The translations under genes were made by a program, and so were the position numbers. DNA of 64,000 nt, from contig NZ_VEDF01000017.1 of the NCBI RefSeq assembly GCF_007677725.1, positions 1-64,000 on the forward strand. Direction: 5' to 3'. The number at the start of each line of letters is the position of its first letter. Position 1 is the first letter of the stretch. The notes beneath the pieces were generated by a model. The model ran no database searches and had not been told where the DNA came from. It saw only the letters and a program-made list of their open reading frames with translations. This DNA is from Pseudomonas sp. URMO17WK12:I11. GTDB lineage: Bacteria; Pseudomonadota; Gammaproteobacteria; Pseudomonadales; Pseudomonadaceae. Shown piece by piece: positions 26,893-36,222 of this stretch.

Positions 26893-27191
26893 CTGACCTC
26901 TTGGGAAAAGCACTGCGAACCCGTAGAATCGCGGATCCTTTTCGCCCGTCGCCTTGAACGGTGGCAACCGGCAGCAACGACACAGTCCAGGCCTGACCAC
27001 ATGGCGTTCATGTGAAATAGGCTCAACCGACCCCGCCCGGCCCATCTCCCCAGAGGCCCAGCGGTTGAGTCTTGCCCAGGTCGCATCCAGCCCAGGCACA
27101 CCCGTGCAGCTTTTCTGGCCCTCGTTTGGGTCGGTTCGGCGTGCGCGTCCGAAGAGGCGTTTTCCGACCGCCACTCCTACTTGAGGTACGT
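26893..27191. other. Long leader upstream of an MFS gene, no gene seen
   Basis: About 300 bases of GC-rich DNA separate the stem-loop from the MFS start. Reading frames cross it, but none has a credible start or composition. It may hold the transporter's promoter and untranslated leader. I could not identify a known riboswitch or small RNA. The ribosome site TTGAGG lies just before ATG 27192. Confidence 0.35.
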
Positions 27192-28487
27192 ATGTCTCCG
27201 CGTTTGCTGGCCATGGCGCTGGCGCCCCTGCTCGGGCTGTTCATCATTGCCTTGGGCAACGGCTTCATGTCTTCCCTGACGACCCTGCGCCTGGACGCTG
27301 CCGGTGAATCGGCAACGACCATCGGTATCGTTTCATCGACTTATTTCATCGGCCTGACCCTGGGCGCGATCTTCAACGACCGGCTGATTCTGCGCATCGG
27401 CCATATCCGCGCCTACACCAGCTTCGCGGCCTTGATCGCCGCCACCATCCTGCTGCAGGGGCTGTTCTACGACGTCACCTGGTGGTCGGTGCTGCGCCTG
27501 ATCAACGGCTGGGCGGCGGTGGGCGTGTTCCTGGTGATCGAAAGCTGGCTGCTGCTGGCAGGCGACGCAAAGATTCGCGGGCGGCTGCTGGCGCTGTACA
27601 TGATCGCCTTCTACGGCGCTGGGGTGATCGCCCAGGCCGGCCTTGGCGAGATCACCCGCCTGGGCGACAGCGCCCCGTTCATGCTCGCGGGCATGCTGGC
27701 GGCGCTGTCGGTGTTGCCAATCGTGATCCTGCCACGCGTGTCGCCGCTGCTCGATCAGGTCGAACCGCTCAAGCCTCGGCAGTTGCTCGGCGTCGCGCCT
27801 TCAGGCTTGGTTGGCTGCTTCGGCTCGGGCGTGGTGATCGCCGGCATCTACGCGTTGCTGCCGCTGTACCTGCAGCGCATTGGCCTGGACGTGGGCGAAG
27901 TGGGCAACATGATGGCGTGGGTCATCCTCGGCGCCATGCTGCTGCAATACCCGGTGGGGCGATGGTCGGACCGCAAGGATCGCCAGGATGTACTGATCGC
28001 CTTGGCCGCGCTGTGCCTGGTGTTGTCGTTGGTGACGGTGTTCCTGCCTTCGGATTCGGCGCTGCTGCCAGCCATGCTGTTCCTGCTCGGTGGCGGCGTG
28101 TTCGCGCTGTATCCGGTAGCGGTCAGCCATGCCGCCGACCGCGCGCCTTCCGATGCCTTGGTGCCGATGATCCAAGGGCTGTTGTTGATCAACTCGCTGG
28201 GTTCGGCAATGGCGCCGCTGGCCATTTCCCCGGCCATGACCCGCTTTGGCGAGGTCGGCTTGTTCTGGGCTTTCGCTGTGGTCAACCTGGGCATGGTGTG
28301 CTTCTTCATGTGGCGCCGCGGCAAGCGCCCGGCCGCCGAGCATCCTGCGCCGTTCACTGCCTCGACCACGTTCTCGCCTACTGGCGCGGAATTGCGCGTG
28401 ACCGAAGACCTGATGCATGCCGCGCAGGAGCATCCGCCGCTGGAGCCTGAGGGCGAAGCAGCCGCCGTACAGGGGCAGGTGAAATAG
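27192..28487 (+). CDS. MFS transporter, YcaD-like
   Basis: The 431-residue protein has 12 predicted hydrophobic segments and an MFS loop motif GRWSDRKDRQDVL between segments 8 and 9. The first helix pair has LGNGFMSSLTTLRLD, as in the YcaD-type subfamily. A hydrophilic C-terminal tail of about 55 residues ends EGEAAAVQGQVK. The DNA for the end of this tail recurs twice downstream (see repeat array). ATG 27192 follows TTGAGG and excludes a 40-residue arginine-rich leader. Substrate unknown. Confidence 0.82.
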   Translation: MSPRLLAMALAPLLGLFIIALGNGFMSSLTTLRLDAAGESATTIGIVSSTYFIGLTLGAIFNDRLILRIGHIRAYTSFAALIAATILLQGLFYDVTWWSVLRLINGWAAVGVFLVIESWLLLAGDAKIRGRLLALYMIAFYGAGVIAQAGLGEITRLGDSAPFMLAGMLAALSVLPIVILPRVSPLLDQVEPLKPRQLLGVAPSGLVGCFGSGVVIAGIYALLPLYLQRIGLDVGEVGNMMAWVILGAMLLQYPVGRWSDRKDRQDVLIALAALCLVLSLVTVFLPSDSALLPAMLFLLGGGVFALYPVAVSHAADRAPSDALVPMIQGLLLINSLGSAMAPLAISPAMTRFGEVGLFWAFAVVNLGMVCFFMWRRGKRPAAEHPAPFTASTTFSPTGAELRVTEDLMHAAQEHPPLEPEGEAAAVQGQVK

Positions 28488-29115
28488 AAGAAGAGGCCGC
28501 CTAGCGGCCTTTTTTGCGCCTGTGGGATCGAGCGCCGCTGCGCGGCGAATCGCGAGCTTCGCTCGCTCCTACGGTTTGTTTTTTTAGCCAATGACGCCTG
28601 TGGCAAGCGCGCGCAAATCCCCAGGAATGATTGGCCCGAAACAGACGTAGGAGCGAGCGCAGCTCGCGATGCGCCGCGCGGGCGGCGCTCGCTGGTACGG
28701 TTGTTTCAGGAGCATCCGTCGCTGGAGACTGAGGGTGAAGCAGCTGCCGTACAGGGGCAGGTGCAATAATCGAGCGCGGCGGTGCGGCGAATCGCGAGCT
28801 GCGCTCGCTCCTACGGTTTGTTTTTTAGCCAATGACGCCTGTGGTGGGCCCGAAACAGACGTAGGAGCGAGCGCAGCTCGCGATGCGCCGCGCGGGCGGC
28901 GCTCGCTGGTACGGTTGCTTCAGGAGCATCCGCCGCTGGAGACTGAGGGTGAAGCAACTGCCGTACAGGGACAGGTGAAATAATCGAGCGCCGCGGTGCG
29001 GCGAATCGCGAGCTGCGCTCGCTCCTACGGTTTGTTTTTTAGCCAATGACGCCTGTGGCGGGCCCGAAGTAGGAGCGAGCGCAGCTCGCGATGCGCCGCG
29101 CGGGCGGCGCTCGCT
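28425..29115. repeat. REP array carrying two copies of the MFS gene 3' end
   Basis: Six REP-like palindromic units in alternating orientation lie at about 28529-28573, 28647-28694, 28771-28815, 28861-28907, 28985-29030 and 29069-29115. Each holds a CTCGCGATGCGCCG-type or complementary core next to GTAGGAGCGAGC. Between them the last 60 or so bases of the MFS gene recur at 28707 and 28921, 282 and 214 bases apart counting from 28425, without the terminator. No gene lies in 28516-29242. Confidence 0.88.
28494..28515 (+). terminator. Rho-independent terminator of the MFS gene
   Basis: A seven-base-pair GC stem (AGGCCGC, CTA loop, GCGGCCT) is followed at once by six T residues, 6 bases after the stop codon. 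Confidence 0.88.
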
Positions 29116-29242
29116 CTGCGCATCACCATGCCACCCAAGACGTGCACCCCAACGCCCTCCCCTAACCGTCTGTCGGGCCAGTGGCACTTGGCCTCCCCCG
29201 GGAAGCCAAACGACTGACAGCTTATCCACCCAGGAGATTGCC

Positions 29243-29545
29243 ATGACCCGCATTAACGCACTGATGCTCGCCCTCGCCCTGGGGGTTGCCTCTACCGCCA
29301 GCTATGCTGCTACCGCCACCAATACCGATACCCATCCGAAAACCGACCAACACGGCGGTAAGACCGCCGGTGAAGGCAGCAGCGTGAATACCCCAGGCGG
29401 CACCAAGGACAACGACAGCGCCGACACCGGCAGCAATACCGACGCGGCCGATGGCGCAGCGGGTGGCTCGAACAGCACGGGCGAAGCGACCGGCTCGGGC
29501 GCAGGGCACACCGGCGGTACCGCTGAAGACCAAGATAGCCGCTGA
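29243..29545 (+). CDS. Small secreted Gly/Thr/Asp-rich protein
   Basis: The 100-residue product has a clear Sec signal peptide ending SYA-A (about residue 22). Its mature part is low in complexity and rich in Gly, Thr, Ser, Asp and Asn with almost no hydrophobic residues, so it is probably disordered in the periplasm. A GGAG ribosome site precedes the ATG. Similar short acidic exported proteins are common in Pseudomonas without known function. Confidence 0.7.
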   Translation: MTRINALMLALALGVASTASYAATATNTDTHPKTDQHGGKTAGEGSSVNTPGGTKDNDSADTGSNTDAADGAAGGSNSTGEATGSGAGHTGGTAEDQDSR

Positions 29546-29576
29546 GCTACTTACAACCCTCTGCACAATCCAGCCC

Positions 29577-29613
29577 CTCTGTGGAACGGCCCTGTCGGGT
29601 CGCTTCCACAGAG
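29577..29613. terminator. Bidirectional stem-loop between convergent genes
   Basis: A ten-base-pair stem (CTCTGTGGAA at 29577-29586, complement at 29604-29613) lies between the small exported protein gene and the convergent LysR gene, so it can serve both. Confidence 0.6.
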
Positions 29614-29622
29614 CGCTGCCTA

Positions 29623-30564
29623 TCACCCAGCACTCGACCAATACCGCTGATCATCCACCACCTGCGCATGCCGCTCGAACAAGGCCGGCAATTGCTCCTT
29701 GAGGTAGTCGATCCAGGTTCTGACCTTAGCGTCGAGGTAATGCCGCGACGGATAGATCGCATACAATGCGCTCTGCCGTAGTCGGTACGGCGCCAACACT
29801 CGACGTAGCCTGCCTTGTTCTATCGCCTGGCTAGCGGTATAGAACGGCAACAAGCCAATCCCCATGCCCAGTTCGCTGGCCACCAGCATGGCGTCAGCCA
29901 CATTGGTCTGGAAGCTGTCACGCGGCGCAATCACGCAGTCGTCCTGCCCTTGTTGAAACACCCATTCACCCTCATGCATCGGGTACGCCATACGCAGGCA
30001 GCGATGCTCGAGCAAGTCATGTGGCTGGCGAGGTATGCCGTGCGCTTCCAGATAGCTGGGCGCTGCGCAGGGGATGCTGAAGATGGTGCCCAATGGCACG
30101 GCGATCAGTTGGGAGTCTGGCAAAGCCTCGTCCACGGTAATCACTACATCGTGCCCCTCGGCCAGCGGGTCTGGATTGCGCTGAGACAGGGTCAGCTCGA
30201 TCACCACCTCTGGACACAGCGCATTGTAGCCAGCCACCAGCGGCATCAGCAGCATGCCCAGCCCATGCGGGCAGTGCAGGCGCAGGCGCCCGCGTGGGTT
30301 GAGGTGGGCGCCGCGCGCTTCGTCCATGGCCTCATCGGTCAACGCCAGAATCTGCCGCGCGCGTTCCAGGAACCGCTCGCCGGCCTCGCTCATGCGCAGG
30401 CGCCGAGTGGTGCGGTGCAGCAGACGGGTCTGCAAGCGGTTTTCCAGCTCGGCGACAATCCGCGACACCTGCGCAGCAGAGATATCCAAGGCATTGGCAG
30501 CGGCGGCGAAACTGCCGCACTCCACCACCCTGGTAAACGTACGCATGGCGTGCAGCATGTCCAT
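29623..30564 (-). CDS. LysR-family transcriptional regulator
   Basis: The 313-residue product has an N-terminal winged helix-turn-helix (about residues 1-60, FAAAANALDISAAQVSRIVAEL) and a LysR substrate-binding domain, in the CrgA/AaeR-like subgroup by the LLHRTTRRLRMSEAG motif. The nearest upstream gene (TrmK type) is on the same strand, so no divergent target is evident. The ligand is unknown. Confidence 0.85.
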   Translation of the reverse strand: MDMLHAMRTFTRVVECGSFAAAANALDISAAQVSRIVAELENRLQTRLLHRTTRRLRMSEAGERFLERARQILALTDEAMDEARGAHLNPRGRLRLHCPHGLGMLLMPLVAGYNALCPEVVIELTLSQRNPDPLAEGHDVVITVDEALPDSQLIAVPLGTIFSIPCAAPSYLEAHGIPRQPHDLLEHRCLRMAYPMHEGEWVFQQGQDDCVIAPRDSFQTNVADAMLVASELGMGIGLLPFYTASQAIEQGRLRRVLAPYRLRQSALYAIYPSRHYLDAKVRTWIDYLKEQLPALFERHAQVVDDQRYWSSAG

Positions 30565-30640
30565 CGAGCAGGCTCCTTGAGCGACTATTCTTACATTCGA
30601 TGTAGGAATCTATCACGCTAGGTGCCCTACGGCCTGTGAA

Positions 30641-31336
30641 TTAAGCCAATACCTCGTTGATCCACTCAACCTGGCAGGCAAAGGCGCGCTGCTTCTCGGG
30701 GTCGACGGCATCGCGAGCACGGGCGAAGTTGGCCAGGCTCTGCTGCTTCTGGCGCAACATGCGTTGCCATTTGCCGATGAAGGCCGGGCTTTTTTCACGC
30801 ATCAGCACAGGGCCGAAATACAGCTCCTGTGCGCTGTAGCTCACGCTAGAGTCCGGCTCGGCAACGATGATCTCGTAGTCGAAACGGTTTTCCCGCAGCA
30901 ATTCCTCATGAACGATGCGGTAGCCGTTGTTCATCAGCCAGGTACGCAGCTCGCGCTCGTCGCCATTGGGCTGCATGATCAGGCGCTGCTGGCCGTCGAG
31001 GCGGTGCTTGCCGCGCTCGAGGATCTCGCACAGGGTCTTGCCACCCATGCCGCACAGGCTGATGGCGGTGATGCCGTCGCTGGCCTCGAGCGCATCGAGG
31101 CCGTCGGCCTTGCGCACGGTGACCCGATGCTCCACGCCATTGCGGCGCACGTTGCGCTGCGCTGAGGCAAACGGTGTATCGGCGACCTCACCGGCCACTG
31201 CTGCGGCGACGACACCGCGCAGCGCCAGCGCTACCGGCAGGTAGCCGTGGTCCGAGCCGATGTCGGCCAGGCGTGCCCCTTGCGGCACCTGCGCGGCCAC
31301 CCGCTCCAGGCGCTGCGATAATGTGTGTTGGTTCAA
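30641..31336 (-). CDS. trmK: tRNA (adenine22-N1)-methyltransferase, TrmK family
   Basis: The 231-residue SAM-dependent methyltransferase has motif I LADIGSDHGYLPVAL (about residues 20-34), the GEVADTPFASAQRNV region and the family's SLCGMGGKTLCEIL and MQPNGDERELRTWL motifs. TTG 31336 is proposed as start: AAGGGG stands six bases upstream, and the protein then begins NQHTLSQRLERVAAQVP like its relatives. ATG 31390 would add 18 residues without family support. It acts on tRNA in the cytoplasm. Confidence 0.8.
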   Translation of the reverse strand: MNQHTLSQRLERVAAQVPQGARLADIGSDHGYLPVALALRGVVAAAVAGEVADTPFASAQRNVRRNGVEHRVTVRKADGLDALEASDGITAISLCGMGGKTLCEILERGKHRLDGQQRLIMQPNGDERELRTWLMNNGYRIVHEELLRENRFDYEIIVAEPDSSVSYSAQELYFGPVLMREKSPAFIGKWQRMLRQKQQSLANFARARDAVDPEKQRAFACQVEWINEVLA

Positions 31337-31482
31337 CTCCAGCCCCTTGCTCGACAATCGGCGGCGATTCTGACGGTCACCGCGTGGCATTACAATGCGC
31401 ACGCGCTCGCTGGGCCTGCGACTCGACCCTGTGGCCCTGCTCGCGTAGGCTTGCCACTTTCTTCCGTAGCAAGGCAAAGCCC

Positions 31483-31857
31483 ATGGCAAGCATCATCTAT
31501 ACCCCCGACACCGACGCCGAGGCGATTTCCTCGGACGTCGCCGAATTCAACGGCATCCTGGTCACCACCCAGATCCCGACCGATGCCGATGGCAACCTGG
31601 TGCTGGGCAGCATCCAGGCGCAGAGCGAGCTGACCCTGCAGGCGCTGAAAACCGCACTGGAAAAGGCCGGCAGCGGCATGGACAAGGTCATGCACCTGAC
31701 TATCTACCTGACCGACATGGCCGACCGCGCCGCCTTCAACGAGGTCTACCAGCGCTTCTTCAGCAAGCCCTGGCCGGTACGCGCGGCGGTCGGCGTCGCG
31801 GCGCTGGCTTACCCGGACATGCGTGTCGAAGTCACCGCCATGGCCGCCAAGGGCTAA
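31483..31857 (+). CDS. RidA-family enamine/imine deaminase-like protein
   Basis: The 124-residue protein has the RidA fold signature: an internal EFNGILVTTQIP strand, a 20-residue LTLQALKTALEKAGSGMDKV helix, and the PVRAAVGVAALAYPDMRVEVTAMA C-terminus including the conserved Arg of the active site. RidA proteins hydrolyse reactive enamines from PLP enzymes; subfamily members have other substrates. A weak ribosome site (AAGG) precedes the ATG. A TonB receptor gene follows on the same strand. Confidence 0.85.
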   Translation: MASIIYTPDTDAEAISSDVAEFNGILVTTQIPTDADGNLVLGSIQAQSELTLQALKTALEKAGSGMDKVMHLTIYLTDMADRAAFNEVYQRFFSKPWPVRAAVGVAALAYPDMRVEVTAMAAKG

Positions 31858-31927
31858 ACTGCGAATGCCTGGCACAGCCGGCCCGCGTCGCGGCGCCGGC
31901 CTTTTTCATCCTCGAGCAGGAAGCTGC

Positions 31928-34060
31928 ATGTCTTACCCCCCTTTTCGCCGCAAAGCGCTGATCGCCTTGCTGCCCAGCCTGGGCTTGTGCCCGCACGCAC
32001 TGGCTGAACCCGCCGCCACCTTCAACCTGCTGGAGCCGGTGGTGGTGACCGGCACCTATGCGCCGAACCCAAGCTTCGACCTGCCCTACTCTATCGATAC
32101 CGTCGAGCGCAGCCAGATTGGCGATGGGCAACTGGGCGTCAACCTGTCGGAAGCCTTGAACCGTGTTCCGGGCCTGGTGGTGCAAAACCGCCAGAACTAC
32201 GCCCAGGACCTGCAAATCTCCTCGCGCGGCTATGGTGCGCGTTCGGCCTTCGGTATCCGCGGCATCAAGCTGATCAGCGATGGCATCCCGGCCAGCACGC
32301 CGGATGGCCAGGGCCAGGCGGCTTCGCTGAACCTCGATGTGGCCGATCGCATCGAGGTCCTGCGCGGCCCCGCCTCGGCCATCTATGGCAGCAATGCCGG
32401 CGGGGTCATCCAGATGTTTTCCCGCGATGGCGCCGGGCCGCCCAAGGTCGGTGCCGAAACCACGTTCGGCAGCGACGGCTTCAACAAGAACCATGTCTAC
32501 AGCGAGGGCGGCAGCGAGCAAGCCGGCTTCCTGGTCGATGCCTCGCGCATGGACACCGACGGCTACCGTGACCACAGCGCGGCGCGGCGCGACCAGACCT
32601 TCGCCAAGGTGCACGTCAAGCCCGACGCCGACAGCCGCCTGGCGTTGATCTTCAGCACCTTGGAACAAAACGGCACGCAGGACCCGCTCGGCCAGACCTG
32701 GGCCGGCTACAAGGACGATCCCCGCTCGGTGGCCGCGCGCGCCGAGGAGTACAACACGCGCAAGAGCATCCACCATCAGCAGGTGGGCATGAACTATGAA
32801 CGCTTCTTTGGCGATGCGACCTTGCAGTTCAACCTGTATGCCGGCAAACGCAGCGTCATTCAGTACCTGTCGATTCCAAGCACCATTACAACCTCAAATG
32901 GTGTAACCAGACCAAACCCCGGAAATGAGCGCGGCGGCGGCGTGGTCGACTTCGACCGCGAATTCCACGGCGGCACCCTGCGCTGGATCCAGCCGATCAC
33001 AGCCGCACCCGGCAACCTGACCCTGACCTTCGGCGCCGACTACGACCGCAGCCGTGACGACCGCCGTGGCTTCCAGAACTTCAGCGGCGACACCCTGGGG
33101 GTCAAGGGCGAGCTACGCCGCGACGAGAAAGACACCGCCACCAGCCTCGACCCCTATGTCCAGGCACATTGGGAGCTGGAGCGCTGGACCGTGGACGCAG
33201 GGCTGCGCCACAGCAGCATGCAGCTGCAGGTCGACGATCACTTCCTGGCCAACGGCGATGCCAGTGGTTCGAAGAAGTACCAGCGCACCACACCGACCCT
33301 GTCGGTGATGTATGCCTTCACTCCCGACCTGCACGGCTACATCAGTGCAGGCAAGGCGTTCGAGACCCCTACCCAGGCGGAGATGGCCTACGCCCCGGGC
33401 GCATTGGAGGGCTTCAATTTCAACCTGGAGCCGGCCACCAGCACGCAATACGAGCTGGGCGTGAAGTGGCGCCCGGATCAGCGCACGCGCATCAACGCGG
33501 CGCTGTTCGAGATCCGCACCAAGGACGAGATCGTCGTGGCTGCCTCCACCGATGGCCGCACCAGCTACCGCAACGCCGGCAAGACCCTGCGCCGAGGCTT
33601 CGAGCTGAGCGTGCAGCGCGAGCTCGCTGCGCAGTGGCAGGCGAACCTGGCCTATACCCTGCTCGATGCCACCTACGACGAGGCCTTCAGCCAAGGCTCC
33701 AGCACCATCGACAAAGGCAACCAGTTACCGGGCGTACCGCGCAGCAGCCTGTTCGGCGAGCTGGTATGGAAACCGCGGGATGGCATCAGCATGGGCATCG
33801 AAGGGCAATACCGCAGCAAGGTATACGTCGAGGACAGCAACGACCAGCACGCCGCCCCCAGCTATGCGGTGTTCAACTGGCGCACCCGCTTCGAACAGCA
33901 CCTGGGGCCGTGGACCTTCCACCAGTTGGTGCGCCTGGACAACCTGCTGGACCGCCAGTACGTAGGCTCGGTAATCGTCGGCGACGGCAATGGCCGCTAC
34001 TACGAGGCGGCGCCAGGTAGGTCGTGGTATGCGGGTGCTGGCTTGGCCTATCAGTTCTGA
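31928..34060 (+). CDS. TonB-dependent outer-membrane receptor
   Basis: The 710-residue precursor has a signal peptide (about 1-26, ending PHALA), a plug domain (EPVVVTGT through ADRIEVLRGPASAIYG, with SRGYGARSAFGIRG) and a 22-strand-type barrel ending in the aromatic C-terminal strand AGLAYQF. VVVTGT near the N-terminus is the TonB-box region. No regulator or transport operon adjoins, so the ligand (siderophore, metal complex or other) cannot be assigned. A stem-loop follows at 34083. Confidence 0.87.
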   Translation: MSYPPFRRKALIALLPSLGLCPHALAEPAATFNLLEPVVVTGTYAPNPSFDLPYSIDTVERSQIGDGQLGVNLSEALNRVPGLVVQNRQNYAQDLQISSRGYGARSAFGIRGIKLISDGIPASTPDGQGQAASLNLDVADRIEVLRGPASAIYGSNAGGVIQMFSRDGAGPPKVGAETTFGSDGFNKNHVYSEGGSEQAGFLVDASRMDTDGYRDHSAARRDQTFAKVHVKPDADSRLALIFSTLEQNGTQDPLGQTWAGYKDDPRSVAARAEEYNTRKSIHHQQVGMNYERFFGDATLQFNLYAGKRSVIQYLSIPSTITTSNGVTRPNPGNERGGGVVDFDREFHGGTLRWIQPITAAPGNLTLTFGADYDRSRDDRRGFQNFSGDTLGVKGELRRDEKDTATSLDPYVQAHWELERWTVDAGLRHSSMQLQVDDHFLANGDASGSKKYQRTTPTLSVMYAFTPDLHGYISAGKAFETPTQAEMAYAPGALEGFNFNLEPATSTQYELGVKWRPDQRTRINAALFEIRTKDEIVVAASTDGRTSYRNAGKTLRRGFELSVQRELAAQWQANLAYTLLDATYDEAFSQGSSTIDKGNQLPGVPRSSLFGELVWKPRDGISMGIEGQYRSKVYVEDSNDQHAAPSYAVFNWRTRFEQHLGPWTFHQLVRLDNLLDRQYVGSVIVGDGNGRYYEAAPGRSWYAGAGLAYQF

Positions 34061-34082
34061 GTACGACCCGGCATCTAGCCCC

Positions 34083-34114
34083 GCTGGCACCTCTGGGCAC
34101 CCAAAGGTGCCAGC
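34083..34114 (+). terminator. Stem-loop after the TonB receptor gene
   Basis: A ten-base-pair stem (GCTGGCACCT at 34083-34092 with its complement at 34105-34114) encloses 12 bases, 22 bases after the stop. Confidence 0.6.
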
Positions 34115-34172
34115 CGGGCATTTCGCCGTTACAATGCCGCCCTAACCCGTGACAGCCCGAATCTATAACGAC

Positions 34173-36173
34173 ATGTCCCTTCCAAAGAATCACCTGGAAC
34201 TGCTCAGCCCTGCCCGTGACGTGGCCATCGCCCGCGAAGCGATCCTGCACGGTGCCGACGCCATCTACATCGGCGGCCCGAGTTTCGGGGCGCGGCACAA
34301 TGCCTGCAACGAGGTCGGCGAGATCGCCGAGCTGGTCGAGTTCGCCCGTCGCTACCACGCGCGGGTGTTCACCACCATCAACACCATCCTGCACGACAAC
34401 GAGCTGGAGCCCGCCCGCAAGCTGATCCACCAGCTTTACGATGCTGGCGTCGATGCGCTGATCGTCCAGGACCTGGGGGTGATGGAGCTGGATATCCCAC
34501 CCATCGAGCTGCACGCCAGCACCCAGACCGACATTCGCACTCTGGAGCGGGCCAAGTTCCTCGACCAGGCCGGGTTCTCCCAGCTGGTGCTGGCCCGCGA
34601 GTTGAACCTGCAGGAAATCCGCCGCATCGCCGAACACACCGACGCGGCCATCGAGTTCTTCATCCATGGCGCGTTGTGCGTGGCCTTCTCCGGCCAGTGC
34701 AACATCTCCCATGCCCAGACCGGGCGCAGCGCCAACCGGGGTGACTGTTCCCAGGCCTGCCGCCTGCCCTACACCCTCAAGGACGATCAGGGCCGGGTAG
34801 TTGCCTTTGAGAAACACCTGCTGTCGATGAAAGACAACAACCAGACCGCCAACCTGGCCGACCTGGTCGATGCCGGTGTGCGCTCGTTCAAGATCGAGGG
34901 TCGCTACAAGGACATGGGCTATGTGAAGAACATCACCGCCCACTACCGCAAGGAGCTCGACGCCATCCTCGAAGGTCGTCCAGAGCTGGCGCGTGCCTCC
35001 AGCGGGCGTACCGCGCACTTCTTCCTGCCGGACCCGGACAAGACCTTCCACCGCGGCAGCACCGATTACTTCGTCACCGACCGCAAGGTCGATATCGGCG
35101 CCTTCGACTCGCCGACCTTCACCGGCCTTGCCGTGGGCGTGGTCGAGAAAGTCGGTAAGCGCGATCTGCAGGTGGTCACCGAAGTGCCGCTGTCCAATGG
35201 CGATGGCCTCAATGTGCTGGTCAAGCGTGAAGTGGTGGGTTTCCGTGCCAACATCGCCGAGCCGCGCGGTGAGTTCGAAGAAGACGGCCAGAAACGCTAC
35301 CGCTACCGGGTCGAGCCCAACGAGATGCCCGACGGCCTGCACAAGCTGCGGCCCAATCATCCGCTGTCGCGCAACCTCGATCACAACTGGCAGCAGGCCC
35401 TGCAGCGCACCTCGGCCGAACGCCGGGTGGGCGTGCACTGGCACGCGGCGCTGCGCGAACAACGCCTGATGCTCAGCGTGACCAGTGAAGAAGGCGTCAG
35501 CGTGCAGGTGGCCCTGGACGGCCCGTTCGGCGTCGCCAACAAGCCGCAGCAAGCCATGGAGCAATTGCACGACCTGCTCGGCCAGCTGGGCACCACGCTG
35601 TACCACGCCGAGCGCATCGAGCTGGATGCCCCGCAGGCGTTCTTCATCCCCAACTCGCAGCTCAAGGCCCTGCGCCGCGAGGCCATCGAAGCGCTGACCG
35701 CTGCGCGCATCAAGGCGCATCCACGTGGTAGCCGCAAGGCCGAAACCACGCCGCCGCCGGTCTACCCGGAATCGCACCTGTCGTTCCTGGCCAACGTGTA
35801 CAACCAGAAGGCTCGGGATTTCTACCACCGCCACGGAGTGCAACTGATCGACGCCGCGTACGAGGCGCACGAGGAGCACGGCGAGGTGCCGGTGATGATC
35901 ACCAAGCATTGCCTGCGTTTCTCGTTCAACCTCTGCCCCAAGCAGGCCAAGGGCGTGACCGGTGTGCGCACCAAGGTAGCGCCCATGCAGCTGATTCAGG
36001 GCGACGAAGTGCTGACCCTGAAATTCGACTGCAAACCGTGCGAGATGCACATCATTGGCAAGATGAAGAGCCACATCATCGACCTGCCGACGCCTGGCAG
36101 TGCGGTGGCCCAGGTGGTCGGGCACATCAGTCCCGAAGACCTGCTCAAGACCATCCCCCGTGCGCCACACTGA
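34173..36173 (+). CDS. rlhA: 23S rRNA 5-hydroxycytidine C2501 synthase (peptidase U32 family)
   Basis: The 666-residue protein fits RlhA (YdcP), which is about 200 residues longer than the tRNA-acting relative TrhP. It has ELLSPARDVAIAREAI at the start, the GADAIYIGGPSFGAR strand, and IHGALCVAFSGQCNISHA with RGDCSQACRLPY, whose cysteines probably bind an iron-sulfur cluster or metal. A C-terminal U32 extension has further cysteines (KFDCKPCEMHI). It hydroxylates one cytidine of 23S rRNA in E. coli; the role here is by family. ATG 34173 removes eight weakly supported residues. Confidence 0.87.
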   Translation: MSLPKNHLELLSPARDVAIAREAILHGADAIYIGGPSFGARHNACNEVGEIAELVEFARRYHARVFTTINTILHDNELEPARKLIHQLYDAGVDALIVQDLGVMELDIPPIELHASTQTDIRTLERAKFLDQAGFSQLVLARELNLQEIRRIAEHTDAAIEFFIHGALCVAFSGQCNISHAQTGRSANRGDCSQACRLPYTLKDDQGRVVAFEKHLLSMKDNNQTANLADLVDAGVRSFKIEGRYKDMGYVKNITAHYRKELDAILEGRPELARASSGRTAHFFLPDPDKTFHRGSTDYFVTDRKVDIGAFDSPTFTGLAVGVVEKVGKRDLQVVTEVPLSNGDGLNVLVKREVVGFRANIAEPRGEFEEDGQKRYRYRVEPNEMPDGLHKLRPNHPLSRNLDHNWQQALQRTSAERRVGVHWHAALREQRLMLSVTSEEGVSVQVALDGPFGVANKPQQAMEQLHDLLGQLGTTLYHAERIELDAPQAFFIPNSQLKALRREAIEALTAARIKAHPRGSRKAETTPPPVYPESHLSFLANVYNQKARDFYHRHGVQLIDAAYEAHEEHGEVPVMITKHCLRFSFNLCPKQAKGVTGVRTKVAPMQLIQGDEVLTLKFDCKPCEMHIIGKMKSHIIDLPTPGSAVAQVVGHISPEDLLKTIPRAPH

Positions 36174-36193
36174 CGGTTGATCGTCGCCAAACG

Positions 36194-36216
36194 AAAGGGC
36201 CGCATTGCGGCCCTTT
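36194..36216. terminator. Bidirectional Rho-independent terminator
   Basis: A ten-base-pair stem AAAGGGCCGC, ATT loop, GCGGCCCTTT, flanked by A on one side and T on the other, lies between the convergent rlhA and aminotransferase genes. Confidence 0.9.
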
Positions 36217-36222
36217 TGCTGT

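Noticed and set aside
24837..27101. Open frame of 754 codons on the minus strand opposite the EmrA-like and lipoprotein genes
   Set aside because: It is antisense to genes with clear domain structure, is rich in His, Gln and Arg as expected for a complement of GC-rich code, and spans the stop and start of three plus-strand features.
28500..29200. Possible CRISPR array
   Set aside because: The repeated units are palindromic REP elements in alternating orientation, and the material between them is duplicated gene end, not varied spacers.
33873..36170. Open frame of 765 codons on the minus strand opposite rlhA
   Set aside because: It is an antisense shadow of the well-supported RlhA gene with no recognisable domain.
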